Source of the DNA: Flavobacteriales bacterium
Lineage (GTDB): Bacteria > Bacteroidota > Bacteroidia > NS11-12g > UBA955
Reading direction: 5' to 3'
Length of the DNA: 64,000 nucleotides
NCBI GenBank assembly: GCA_002737705.1
Contig: NSIM01000002.1
Coordinates: 62,001-126,000, forward strand
This document shows positions 1-8,920 of the stretch, in pieces; the first letter of the stretch is position 1, and each line of letters begins with the position of its first letter. A program made the position numbers and the translations under genes. Under the pieces are notes generated by a model that made no database searches, had not been told where the DNA came from, and worked only from the letters and a program-made list of their open reading frames with translations.

Positions 1-58
1 CCTGTATAATCATATTTTACGATTTCCCACCTGTATAATCACATTTTACGATTTCCCA
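1..58. repeat. Two tandem copies of a 29-bp unit (cctgtataatcAtattttacgatttccca / ...Cac...) at the 3' end of the paaN-like gene
   Basis: Direct reading; one mismatch between copies; the inner copy contains the stop codon of the 39..1682 CDS. Confidence 0.9.
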
Positions 59-1682
59 CCCACACAAACCTTCTGTTTACAAATTGTGCATCGGTAAAAG
101 TAGCATTTCCACTGGGATTTCCCCCAGTAACATGAAAATCACTGAACGCTGCATGTTGGTTTACAAAAGCTGAACCCGTAAAATTAAAACTCACTGGGGT
201 AAACACCTTGTTCATGGTAGATTCCACTTCGTTCATGTAGGCTATATCATTGCTATAACACAAGCATGTAATGGCACCCAAACTTTCGGCAGATTCTGAG
301 GCCAACTGCAAGCTATGCGCCGCATCAAGTGTTTTGACAACAAACAAAATTGGACCAAAACACTCTTGTTTCCAGGTAGTGATATCGTCAGCTTCAACCG
401 CAATAACAACAGGTGAAGCCGTCCGGGCATCCGCAAATTCCGCATTGGGGACAGGCATCGACTGCAAGGCTATGCGCTTTCCCAAGGAAATAGCTTTGAT
501 GCGTTTATTGGTTGCATCATTTTGAATTGCCCCCAAGATACCAGAACCCATTTTGGGGTTTTCAACCAAATTTTGAATGGCATTTGCAATGCCAGAAAAC
601 ACTGCATCATAAGACATAATACCATCAGGAGTATGAATGCCAGCAGAAGGCACAAAAATATTTTGTGGGGCTGTGCACATCTGCCCACTATACAGAGATG
701 CAGAAAAGGCGATATTTGAAAATACCGCAGCTGCATCAGAAACACTTTCAATAATCACGGAGTTGACACCCGATTTTTCGGTAAATACCGTTTTACCCTG
801 AAGAGATTCTATATACTCACCAAATGCAGAACCACCGGTGTAATCGATTATTTTAACAGCACTGTGTTCTGCCAATTTTTTGGCAATGGGATTTGCCAAA
901 GTATCAACACCCAATTGAACCACTGAAGCAGGTAAACCCGCGGCCACAAGAGCCTTTTGCATTTCAGCTACAACAATGGCAATGGGCAACACACTCTTTG
1001 GATGTGGTTTTACGATACCCACATTACCCGTCATCAAACTACCAAACAAACCTGGTACTGTATTCCACGTCGGAAAAGTTGAACAACCAATCACCAACGC
1101 CACACCCTTTGGAATTGCCTTGTAATTTTTTTGCAACGTAAGATCAAACTTTCCCATATTCTTAACCCAATTGATATCGGAAGGAAACCGGTTTAATTCT
1201 TTAAACGCCATCGCCAAGACTTCCAAAGCACGGTCGTTGGCATGGGGACCACTGGCTTGAAATCCCATCAAAAAACTTTGGCCAGTGGTATGCATGGTAG
1301 CATACGCAATTTCAAAAAAACGATTTGCCACTCTATCTAGCGCATCGATCAAAATAGTAGCACGCACATCAATAGGGGTGGAAGACCAAATTTTCTGTGC
1401 CGATTCCGCATTCTGAATAAGGGTGTCGGGAGAAAAGGCAGGGTATTTAATTCCCAATCCGGTCATTAAATAGGGGCTTATTTCCTCTCCAAGCCAGCCT
1501 TCACATCCCTGGGTCTGTATTCCCACAAAATTTTGTATTAACAATGACTGAAAAGCCAATAATCCCGATTGCATACCATCTTCGGCATACGCCCTGGGAG
1601 ATTCTGGCCAAGCCGAGTAAAATGTTCTACTTTCTTGGGCCGCATAAGCAAGTTGCAATCTTTCATTTGTTGTAGTATTCAT
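39..1682 (-). CDS. paaN: Phenylacetic acid degradation protein PaaN-like (aldehyde dehydrogenase superfamily)
   Basis: Full-length 547-aa ORF; ALDH-like motifs (VIGCSTFPTWNTVPGLFGSLMTGNVGIVKPHP, FSASLYSGQMCTAPQNIFVP, QECFGPILFVV). Confidence 0.8.
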   Translation of the reverse strand: MNTTTNERLQLAYAAQESRTFYSAWPESPRAYAEDGMQSGLLAFQSLLIQNFVGIQTQGCEGWLGEEISPYLMTGLGIKYPAFSPDTLIQNAESAQKIWSSTPIDVRATILIDALDRVANRFFEIAYATMHTTGQSFLMGFQASGPHANDRALEVLAMAFKELNRFPSDINWVKNMGKFDLTLQKNYKAIPKGVALVIGCSTFPTWNTVPGLFGSLMTGNVGIVKPHPKSVLPIAIVVAEMQKALVAAGLPASVVQLGVDTLANPIAKKLAEHSAVKIIDYTGGSAFGEYIESLQGKTVFTEKSGVNSVIIESVSDAAAVFSNIAFSASLYSGQMCTAPQNIFVPSAGIHTPDGIMSYDAVFSGIANAIQNLVENPKMGSGILGAIQNDATNKRIKAISLGKRIALQSMPVPNAEFADARTASPVVIAVEADDITTWKQECFGPILFVVKTLDAAHSLQLASESAESLGAITCLCYSNDIAYMNEVESTMNKVFTPVSFNFTGSAFVNQHAAFSDFHVTGGNPSGNATFTDAQFVNRRFVWVGNRKM

Positions 1683-1739
1683 CGTATATACTCTCTAAGT
1701 TTAGTAAAAAATGTGATTTATAATGGTAAAAACCATTCT

Positions 1740-2066
1740 CTATGCTTGTCCGGTAGGACCTCCAAAACCGAGAGGCAGCATATTATGAGGCATAATACCT
1801 TCTTCAATGGGTATTTCACCAAAATTGTCTTCATATCTACCCAAATTGTCTCCCAATGCCATAATCAAACGCTTGGCATGTTGGGGGGCTAATATGATGC
1901 GACTTTTCACTTTTCCTTTCGGAATACCTGGCATCATTCGAACAAAATCGATGACAAATTCTGTTTGCGAATGGGTGATAATGGCGAAATTACTATAAAT
2001 TCCCTCGGCAATTTCCTCGGTTAATTCGATATCCAAAGCGGGTGATTGTTCTTGATTGTCTTCCAT
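1740..2066 (-). CDS. DUF3467 domain-containing protein
   Basis: MEDNQEQSPALDIELTEEIAEGIYSNFAIITHSQTEFVIDFVRMMPG...; start moved from ORF-track 2276 to the Met at 2066, 9 nt after a TAATTTTG box. Confidence 0.8.
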   Translation of the reverse strand: MEDNQEQSPALDIELTEEIAEGIYSNFAIITHSQTEFVIDFVRMMPGIPKGKVKSRIILAPQHAKRLIMALGDNLGRYEDNFGEIPIEEGIMPHNMLPLGFGGPTGQA

Positions 2067-2190
2067 AGGTACCCACAAAATTAATAGCGGCGAGGCAGTA
2101 TCACACCACTTTAAACTATTTAACCCTAAATTCATCTGCTTTATCGACAATTCAGCCCTAAAAAATATCAGTGCCGTAATCAGACCCAAA

Positions 2191-2424
2191 AACAAATCAC
2201 TCAATCTGTATCCAAATCCCAGTAATGGCAATATCAGTGTGAACGATATATACGTTTTGACACCATACAAACTCATGAATCAAATGGAAAAAATTGTTGC
2301 ACCAGTAATTATGACACCTAAAAATCCAATTGTGGATATACGTTTATTGCCAAATGCGACCTATATCATCCAAACCACAAATGCGGCAGGTCATATTGCA
2401 AATCAGCAGCTTGTCAAAAAATAG
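2191..2424 (+). pseudogene. Orphan T9SS type A C-terminal sorting domain (remnant of a secreted protein)
   Basis: LNLYPNPSNGNISV...LLPNATYIIQTTNAAGHIANQQLVKK* fits the YPNP-x(n)-LPNGxYxxxxxxxGxxxxxxxxK CTD pattern; no cargo domain or signal peptide in frame. Confidence 0.65.
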
Positions 2425-2526
2425 TTACTGTTGGCATTTCAAATTCACCCTTCAAACGCAATAATACCCTTGGGGTTTGAAGTGTGGGATTAATCCTTTG
2501 AAGTATATTGAACCAACTATCCGTAT

Positions 2527-2910
2527 TTATTTTACGCAAATAACCGAAATCTCAAGCAAAGCATCTTTCGGCAGTCGACACACCTGAACCGTTTCACGGG
2601 CAGGATATTTGCCTTCAGAAAAAAATCCCCCGTAGATGGCATTGACCTTGGGGAAGTCGTTTAGGTCTTTGAGAAATAGAGTCGATTTTACCACCTTGTC
2701 CCAAGTAAGTCCAGAAGCTGATAATAATGCCTGAATGTTTTGCATGACGCGTTTAGATTGGATATCAATATCCGTTTCACTATCAAAATTCCCGGTAGCA
2801 GGATTCAGCCCAATCTGACCAGAAAAATAATAGGTATCGCCCACACGCACGGCCTGACTATAGGGGCCGATAGGGTTGGGCGCATTTTCGGTGTAAATGA
2901 TTTCTCGCAT
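2527..2910 (-). CDS. ridA: RidA family (Rid/YjgF/UK114) enamine/imine deaminase
   Basis: MREIIYTENAPNPIGPYSQAVRVGDTYYFSGQIGLNPATG...; start trimmed to Met at 2910. Confidence 0.9.
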   Translation of the reverse strand: MREIIYTENAPNPIGPYSQAVRVGDTYYFSGQIGLNPATGNFDSETDIDIQSKRVMQNIQALLSASGLTWDKVVKSTLFLKDLNDFPKVNAIYGGFFSEGKYPARETVQVCRLPKDALLEISVICVK

Positions 2911-2942
2911 GTTGTTGTGGTTTGATGTAATTTTGTGACTGC

Positions 2943-3614
2943 ATGAAAATAGGAATATTGGCAAGCCCCAGCAAACGAATCGCCTGGGAAAGCAAAAAAA
3001 AACACGCCACTTCATATTCATGGGTGCAAGATAATGAAGCCCACGAAGAATACGACGTATTTATGGACCTGGATTTAGACGACCACATCCATCGGTTAAA
3101 CACATACACACAGAATACCCATACACTTTTTATTCTCAGTGCAGTAAAATATAGTATTGAAGGCGCTTTGAATGCACTCAATCTTAAGAATGTAACACAC
3201 TTTCGGGCCATTGGAATAAATGCACTGCCTACCCTTTTAGAGCGCAATGTAATGGAGTGTAGCAATCCGTTCAATCTCAGCCTAGAAATCATAGAAACAA
3301 TTGCCTTGGCCCTGGATTACGAAAACGTTACGGTTGTAAACAGCCGAGTAGGAATGGTAAGCCCACGCATTGTCTGTATGATTATCAATGAAGCCTATTA
3401 TACTGTTCAAGAACAGACGGCCCAAAAATCTGATATAGACCAAGCCATGAAATTAGGCACAAATTATCCAAAAGGTCCTTTCGAATGGTGTGAAGAGATG
3501 GGAATACGAGAAGTCTATGAAGTGCTGGAATCTCTGTATCAGGATACACACGACGGCCGATATAAAATTTGCCCACTGTTAAAACAAGAATACCTAAAAT
3601 CCCATCCATACTAA
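2943..3614 (+). CDS. 3-hydroxyacyl-CoA dehydrogenase-like protein (C-terminal 3HCDH domain, divergent N-terminus)
   Basis: NSRVGMVSPRIVCMIINEAYYTVQEQTAQKSDIDQAMKLGTNYPKGPFEWCEEMG is a 3HCDH C-terminal signature; no clear GxGxxG in the N-terminal half. Confidence 0.75.
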   Translation: MKIGILASPSKRIAWESKKKHATSYSWVQDNEAHEEYDVFMDLDLDDHIHRLNTYTQNTHTLFILSAVKYSIEGALNALNLKNVTHFRAIGINALPTLLERNVMECSNPFNLSLEIIETIALALDYENVTVVNSRVGMVSPRIVCMIINEAYYTVQEQTAQKSDIDQAMKLGTNYPKGPFEWCEEMGIREVYEVLESLYQDTHDGRYKICPLLKQEYLKSHPY

Positions 3615-3776
3615 TCCGATACTTCGATTTGGGTCATGGCTAACATTGCTGTTTGAACTTTTATGATTCGAATGGCTATAATACCCAATTTAGCATACAC
3701 ACTATTTATCGTTGGTGGTTCTACCTGCAATTGGTTTTGATTACAGAAAATCAAGCATTGCGCCCTGAAATAGTAG

Positions 3777-3816
3777 AAACAAAAAAGACCGCTCAAATGA
3801 GCGGTCTTTTTTGTTT
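3777..3816. terminator. Bidirectional intrinsic terminator between convergent genes
   Basis: aaacaaaaaagaccgctca-aa-tgagcggtcttttttgttt; A-tract/T-tract on both sides. Confidence 0.9.
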
Positions 3817-3871
3817 TGATCGTAATCTTAAAACCCTTGAGACAATTATCTCATGGCCATTGAATGAATTG

Positions 3872-6800
3872 TTATTTCTGAACAGTGATCTTACGGGTAA
3901 CCTGATTGTTTCCAGATGTTACTTGTACCAAGTAGATTCCGTTGCTTAAATCACCAGCGTTTAAGACCATAACTCCCTGATTGGCAGAAGTCGTAGAATA
4001 AACAACTTTTCCGGTTATGCTCATCACATTAACTGTAATGTTTGCACCGAAAGTTTCACTGGTAGCTACTTTAATATCACCTGATGTTGGATTTGGATAC
4101 ACCGCAACTCCAACTTCTAACAAATCTTTGGTAGCCGCACGATTCATAACGATTTTCTTTATTTTAGTACATTCACAACCTGTTTGACGAACCAATGCCT
4201 TCATGGTTACTGTGTACTCACCGTCACTTTGCAAATCATAATTAACTGCAGCAGCTAGATCCTTGCTCTTAAGTGTTCCACCGCCAGCAAAAATCCAGGT
4301 GTAATCAATGTTGTTCTGTCCACCAGCAACACCGCTGGCATTCACAGGCTCAACCTTAACACCGAAGAAACTATACGCATAATCAGGCGTTGCTTTGAAA
4401 TCACAAGTGCGGGGAGATTCGTTTACTGTTACCCTTTGCGTAATTGAGTCAGAACAACCGTCCAAGATATAAGCGTATAAGGTTACGTTATAACTTGTAG
4501 TTTGGATAATGTTGTACAACTTAGAAGGATCGCTATTGGTTGAATAGGTGTTGTCTCCGAAATCCCACTTGTAGGAAATTTCACCTTGTGGCCATGATGT
4601 ACCATTCTCAAATACAACTGGGTCACCAGCACAAACATCCTTAGATGAGAAATTAGTCTTAGGTTGGGTGGCCACTGATATGTCCTTGGTGATTTCATCC
4701 TTACATCCATTGTCTAGGGTCACACTCAAGATGATTTTTTTAGGCCCTAGATTTGTCCACGACTTACTAGGGGATTTGGTTTTACTGGTAGTTCCATCAC
4801 CAAAATTCCATGAATAGTTCGCAACAGCACCAGCTACATCTGGAGTGGTATTGGTGAAAATGGTAGGTGTCAAAGAACAAGCAGGCGTATTGGTGAAGGC
4901 AACTTTCGGAGATTCACGAACCTCGATTTCCTTGGTCATTGAATCGGTACAACCAAATTCGGAAGAAACAACCAATTTAACCTGTTTTTTTCCATGCTTA
5001 GAGAATGTATATATTGGATTCTCGTCAGTGCTAACACTTCCATTGTCATCGAAATTCCAGAAATTTCCAATCAATCCAGCACCAATTGTAGAATTGTTTG
5101 TGAATGCAAATTTATTGTTGTCGCACACACCACTCTTCAATACATATTTGGCAACAGGTTTTTCAAACTGATATACCTTTGAAGTAAACATAGCAATACA
5201 ACCGTTAAGATCGGCACTCAAAGAAACATAATAGGTTCCTGCTTTTGGGTATTTGACTTTTGCATCAGTGGTAGTTGCGGTTGTGCCATTTCCAAAATCC
5301 CATTTAAACTTGGCATTAATCGGAGACGTTTTGTTTGTGAATACCAAATTATTGCCTAGACACGCATTTACTTTATCGAATGCAACTGTAGGAATAGCGA
5401 ACACTTCTACATCATATTTTTGAGTGAAAATAAAACCGTTTGGCAATGTTTTGGCGGTTAGTAACACTGGATACTTACCTGCTTTTGGAAATCTAAAGAT
5501 AGGCTCAGGCGCATTGGAGGTATCTGCTTTGCTTCCTGTACCAAAATCCCAGAAAAAATCCATAGAACCAGATTTAACTTTAGACGTATTTACAAAAGGA
5601 ACATCATCTCCATTACAAATCTTTGTAGGGTAAGTGTAATCGGTTTTAATAGAAGGATAAATTAACACTTTGCGCTTAATAAACGTATCACAACCATTGT
5701 TATTGTCGGTTACTTTCAATATTATAAGCAACATACTATCTTCCATGTTTGCATCTGAAGTTTTGTATTGTACTTCTAAATTGGTCGTACCAGAAGGTGC
5801 TGTAAGTGTAGCCCCAGAAATCGCTTTTCCTGAAGGGGTATAAGCCTGAACTGTTGCATACCAATTATTAGGAGCGGCAGACCCATACGAACTGTTGCTG
5901 TAAACACGGGGTGCCTTCACATCATAAATAACGGGTATATCTAATACCGTAATATCATAAGGGCGACTTGATTGGTAAATGGCCGTATTTGGAGTACTCG
6001 TTTTGGTTGAAAACTCAAAACTACCCCCTCCAGGTGCTGGTTTAACCAGTGTACTGAATGACAAGGTATCATTTGATGTCTTGTCATCTGGAATATCCAA
6101 GTAAATTTTGATAGAAGTCTGACCGGAAATAGTCAATGAAATCGGTGTTACAAAATCAACCTTGAGGGTTGCACCAGACAAAATTTTGTCTTTAACGAGT
6201 TGACGGGTAGCTTTACCATTTATAGAATACGCTACATAAAAGTTGTAAATAGTATCTATAAAATTGTTTTTGATGTAGATATTTGAAACAGTTTCATGAC
6301 CGGCGCAAACAGATTTCGCTATAGAAAAGTCGGTTTTTACGGCTTCGGCATCCAACATATTTTCTCTTGAACCACGATCAGAAGCAGCTTTATTTCTAAG
6401 TGCAGAGAGCTGATCTAATGTAGAAGCTCCGTTTGCAGGGTTAACATCATTTTGGGTTTCAAAACAATCTGATCTCCAATCGTCTTTGCCCGCAGAAATA
6501 TCTTTCCAGTTGGGGTTTACATAGTTATTACCTGGTCCATTGCCCGTAGAACCTCTCCAATCACCGTATGTATTGTAACCGTTGGTTCCATAACACCAGT
6601 ATTGGTTGGGAGAAGACACCCAAAAAGTATTGTTTTTGCATGATTTTATATTCGATGAGGGGCTAGAATATAAATAGCAACCATATACATAATAGGGGGT
6701 GGTAAAGTCAGCAATGTTACCATTAAACCTAGATTCTGATGCATAATCTTGAAACACGATTCCGTATGCAAAATGATATGAATACCCATTTGAAGGAACT

Positions 6801-8380
6801 TTATAATGAACGGTATTTTGAAGCCACTCAACTTTATAGCCACTCTGGTAACTGTAGGTGTAAATATTGTAATTGCCATACCATGCCAAATTATCAGCCA
6901 TGATGTTTGAGTTGGCACTGTAGTTGCCCAAATAATAAAACATCATCCCGTACATGTAACCCTGACTAGTTGAAGAATTATTACGCAACATTCTGTTGCG
7001 TAAGATATCATAGTTTCCGTAATAAAGGTAAATCCCGTACATAAAATAACTGTAATAATTGTCTATGAAAACATTGTCATTAATTTGATTTCTTGTGCGT
7101 TGGCTGTTTGTTATATTGTAAAGATACATGTGATACAAATATGCAGTACTACCTTCTCCAATTTTACAATTTTTAACTGTATTTCCTATAAAATCTGCAT
7201 CATTACCATACTGTACGTAAAACATGTAAACAGTACCTGAATAGGCGCGTAGATTGTCTATAGTGTTATTATTGTAATCCATAACAGAGTTGTAAAGACC
7301 ATTAACAACAGTAGCATAAGAGTAAACGAAAATATCTTTATAAATATTTTTTTCGAAAATTACTGGAAGTTTGGTTGTTCCATAATTGTATACCATTTGT
7401 GCACCGGTAAAATTACTTATGTAATTGGTTGTTGAACTACTCGAAGCACCTGAATAAGGCAAATCATGAAAATTATTGCCTGTATATGAAGTAGAACGTG
7501 ATTTTCCATAAGTATAGTAGCTATAAATTCCAGTTAATGCAGTTGAAATAGGTGAATTTGAGCTTGCATTGGCGCGAGAAAAATCATTGCTTGTAAATTG
7601 GTCGCCATTGGAGTACATATTATAAATACCATATTGATAAAAATTCTGCACTTTATTACTGCTAAATGTATTATTTTCTGCAGTCGAAGAGTAAGAAGAA
7701 GAATTGCCTGTGGAAACCATACCATAAAATGGACCAGCGGAACTAGATGCCGTTGTTCTCATGGTATTGTTTGAAATGGTATTGTATGACCCTGATGTAA
7801 CTGAAGAAACAGCTGCGGGATTTGCATTGTATGAAATCGCTAGATAGTAAGTTCCAGAAACAGCAGAAGTCAGAGCCGAGAACTCCAAAACACAATTGTC
7901 TATGGTATTGTAGTCAGAACCATTAGAAAATCGGACACAACCAGCGTATGATGCAGTAGTTGAATTACCAATTGTTACATTTTTAATTGTAACATAGTCG
8001 GCACCCTTAAAAGCGATGGCTTCGTATGATCCATTGAAAGATAAAATTGCATTTGACCCACCCCTTGTTGAACTTATACCATCAATAGTAATGGTGTTGG
8101 TGGAAGAAGAACCAGAAATGGCTGCGAATGCAGTTTGAGTGGATGTAGTAATATTTGAACTAACAGCAACTTTTACTGCCCCACTAACACCTGATTTCGA
8201 TAATTCAGAAGCCAAATCGGCCCAATTGGCAAAGTTAGTACCACCTGTGGAAGAGGCCGAATTAATGGTGTAAGACCCACTCATCTGAGCACTGGCTACC
8301 CCAGCCAAACTCAGGAAAATCAGCAATGCTGTCTGTTTGAAGAAGCGAACTGAATGTTTGATTTTGTAATGTGTATTCAT
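3872..8380 (-). CDS. Large T9SS-secreted protein: signal peptide, right-handed beta-helix region, about six PKD-like domains, T9SS type A sorting domain
   Basis: N-term MNTHYKIKHSVRFFKQTALLIFLSLAGVASAQ; repeated N/Y/S-rich helix rungs; repeated WDFGDGT-type PKD motifs; C-term VAVYPNPTSGDIKV...LSNGIYLVQVTSGNNQVTRKITVQK. Confidence 0.9.
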   Translation of the reverse strand: MNTHYKIKHSVRFFKQTALLIFLSLAGVASAQMSGSYTINSASSTGGTNFANWADLASELSKSGVSGAVKVAVSSNITTSTQTAFAAISGSSSTNTITIDGISSTRGGSNAILSFNGSYEAIAFKGADYVTIKNVTIGNSTTASYAGCVRFSNGSDYNTIDNCVLEFSALTSAVSGTYYLAISYNANPAAVSSVTSGSYNTISNNTMRTTASSSAGPFYGMVSTGNSSSYSSTAENNTFSSNKVQNFYQYGIYNMYSNGDQFTSNDFSRANASSNSPISTALTGIYSYYTYGKSRSTSYTGNNFHDLPYSGASSSSTTNYISNFTGAQMVYNYGTTKLPVIFEKNIYKDIFVYSYATVVNGLYNSVMDYNNNTIDNLRAYSGTVYMFYVQYGNDADFIGNTVKNCKIGEGSTAYLYHMYLYNITNSQRTRNQINDNVFIDNYYSYFMYGIYLYYGNYDILRNRMLRNNSSTSQGYMYGMMFYYLGNYSANSNIMADNLAWYGNYNIYTYSYQSGYKVEWLQNTVHYKVPSNGYSYHFAYGIVFQDYASESRFNGNIADFTTPYYVYGCYLYSSPSSNIKSCKNNTFWVSSPNQYWCYGTNGYNTYGDWRGSTGNGPGNNYVNPNWKDISAGKDDWRSDCFETQNDVNPANGASTLDQLSALRNKAASDRGSRENMLDAEAVKTDFSIAKSVCAGHETVSNIYIKNNFIDTIYNFYVAYSINGKATRQLVKDKILSGATLKVDFVTPISLTISGQTSIKIYLDIPDDKTSNDTLSFSTLVKPAPGGGSFEFSTKTSTPNTAIYQSSRPYDITVLDIPVIYDVKAPRVYSNSSYGSAAPNNWYATVQAYTPSGKAISGATLTAPSGTTNLEVQYKTSDANMEDSMLLIILKVTDNNNGCDTFIKRKVLIYPSIKTDYTYPTKICNGDDVPFVNTSKVKSGSMDFFWDFGTGSKADTSNAPEPIFRFPKAGKYPVLLTAKTLPNGFIFTQKYDVEVFAIPTVAFDKVNACLGNNLVFTNKTSPINAKFKWDFGNGTTATTTDAKVKYPKAGTYYVSLSADLNGCIAMFTSKVYQFEKPVAKYVLKSGVCDNNKFAFTNNSTIGAGLIGNFWNFDDNGSVSTDENPIYTFSKHGKKQVKLVVSSEFGCTDSMTKEIEVRESPKVAFTNTPACSLTPTIFTNTTPDVAGAVANYSWNFGDGTTSKTKSPSKSWTNLGPKKIILSVTLDNGCKDEITKDISVATQPKTNFSSKDVCAGDPVVFENGTSWPQGEISYKWDFGDNTYSTNSDPSKLYNIIQTTSYNVTLYAYILDGCSDSITQRVTVNESPRTCDFKATPDYAYSFFGVKVEPVNASGVAGGQNNIDYTWIFAGGGTLKSKDLAAAVNYDLQSDGEYTVTMKALVRQTGCECTKIKKIVMNRAATKDLLEVGVAVYPNPTSGDIKVATSETFGANITVNVMSITGKVVYSTTSANQGVMVLNAGDLSNGIYLVQVTSGNNQVTRKITVQK

Positions 8381-8414
8381 ATGGTTTTTTAGTTTTATAT
8401 GTATTGTATGCCGC

Positions 8415-8444
8415 GCAAGATACATAATTTTTAAAAAAACACAA
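8415..8444 (-). promoter_or_regulatory. Putative Bacteroidota promoter for the T9SS giant gene: TTG-N19-TATCTTGC
   Basis: Minus-strand TTG (8442-8444), 19-nt spacer, TATCTTGC (8415-8422), close to TTG-N(17-23)-TAnnTTTG. Confidence 0.5.
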
Positions 8445-8817
8445 TAATTTTTAATAATAAATACGAATTATTTTTATACCCCGACTGTTTTTTTTAATTC
8501 TGTGGGCTTAAGTGGGGTAACAATTTCTGTGTTATGTTGGCTGTAATAAGTTCGTCAATAACTTTCGACAGTGGGTCGGCCTGTATACAATATAACCGCT
8601 TCCTCGTCGAATCGCTGGCGTGGTTTTCCGACGAAGCATTAGCCTGGCCAAGTTTACGAGCACACTTTACCAAAATTGCCTCTGCGCGTTTTGGAACTGG
8701 TTTCAGGGTGCGATCGTATTGGCCGACATTTTGGGGGGATATGTGCTTTGTAGAAATGTCCCCAATTTTCAAGTGATACAACGCCCCAGATTGGAATCAA
8801 TGGGATTTGCTTATGAA

Positions 8818-8869
8818 CCATTTGTGTATATTGGGAACAGCGACCATTTGTGCATATTGGGAACGGCTT
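8818..8869. repeat. Tandem 26-bp direct repeat accatttgtg[t/c]atattgggaac[a/g]gc.
   Basis: Two adjacent near-identical copies; arrangement reminiscent of multiple terminal repeats at IS21-family ends. Confidence 0.85.
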
Positions 8870-8920
8870 GAAACCCTTTCGAGTGTCCGCCACCATGGGC
8901 ATAGGCTACCCTCAGATGGC

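Noticed and set aside
1-58. 29-bp repeat as a CRISPR repeat
   Set aside because: Copies are directly adjacent with no spacer and one copy is coding; only two units visible
2805-3292. Minus ORFs 2805..3005 and 2858..3292
   Set aside because: Overlap the RidA and 3HCDH genes in other frames; no family features
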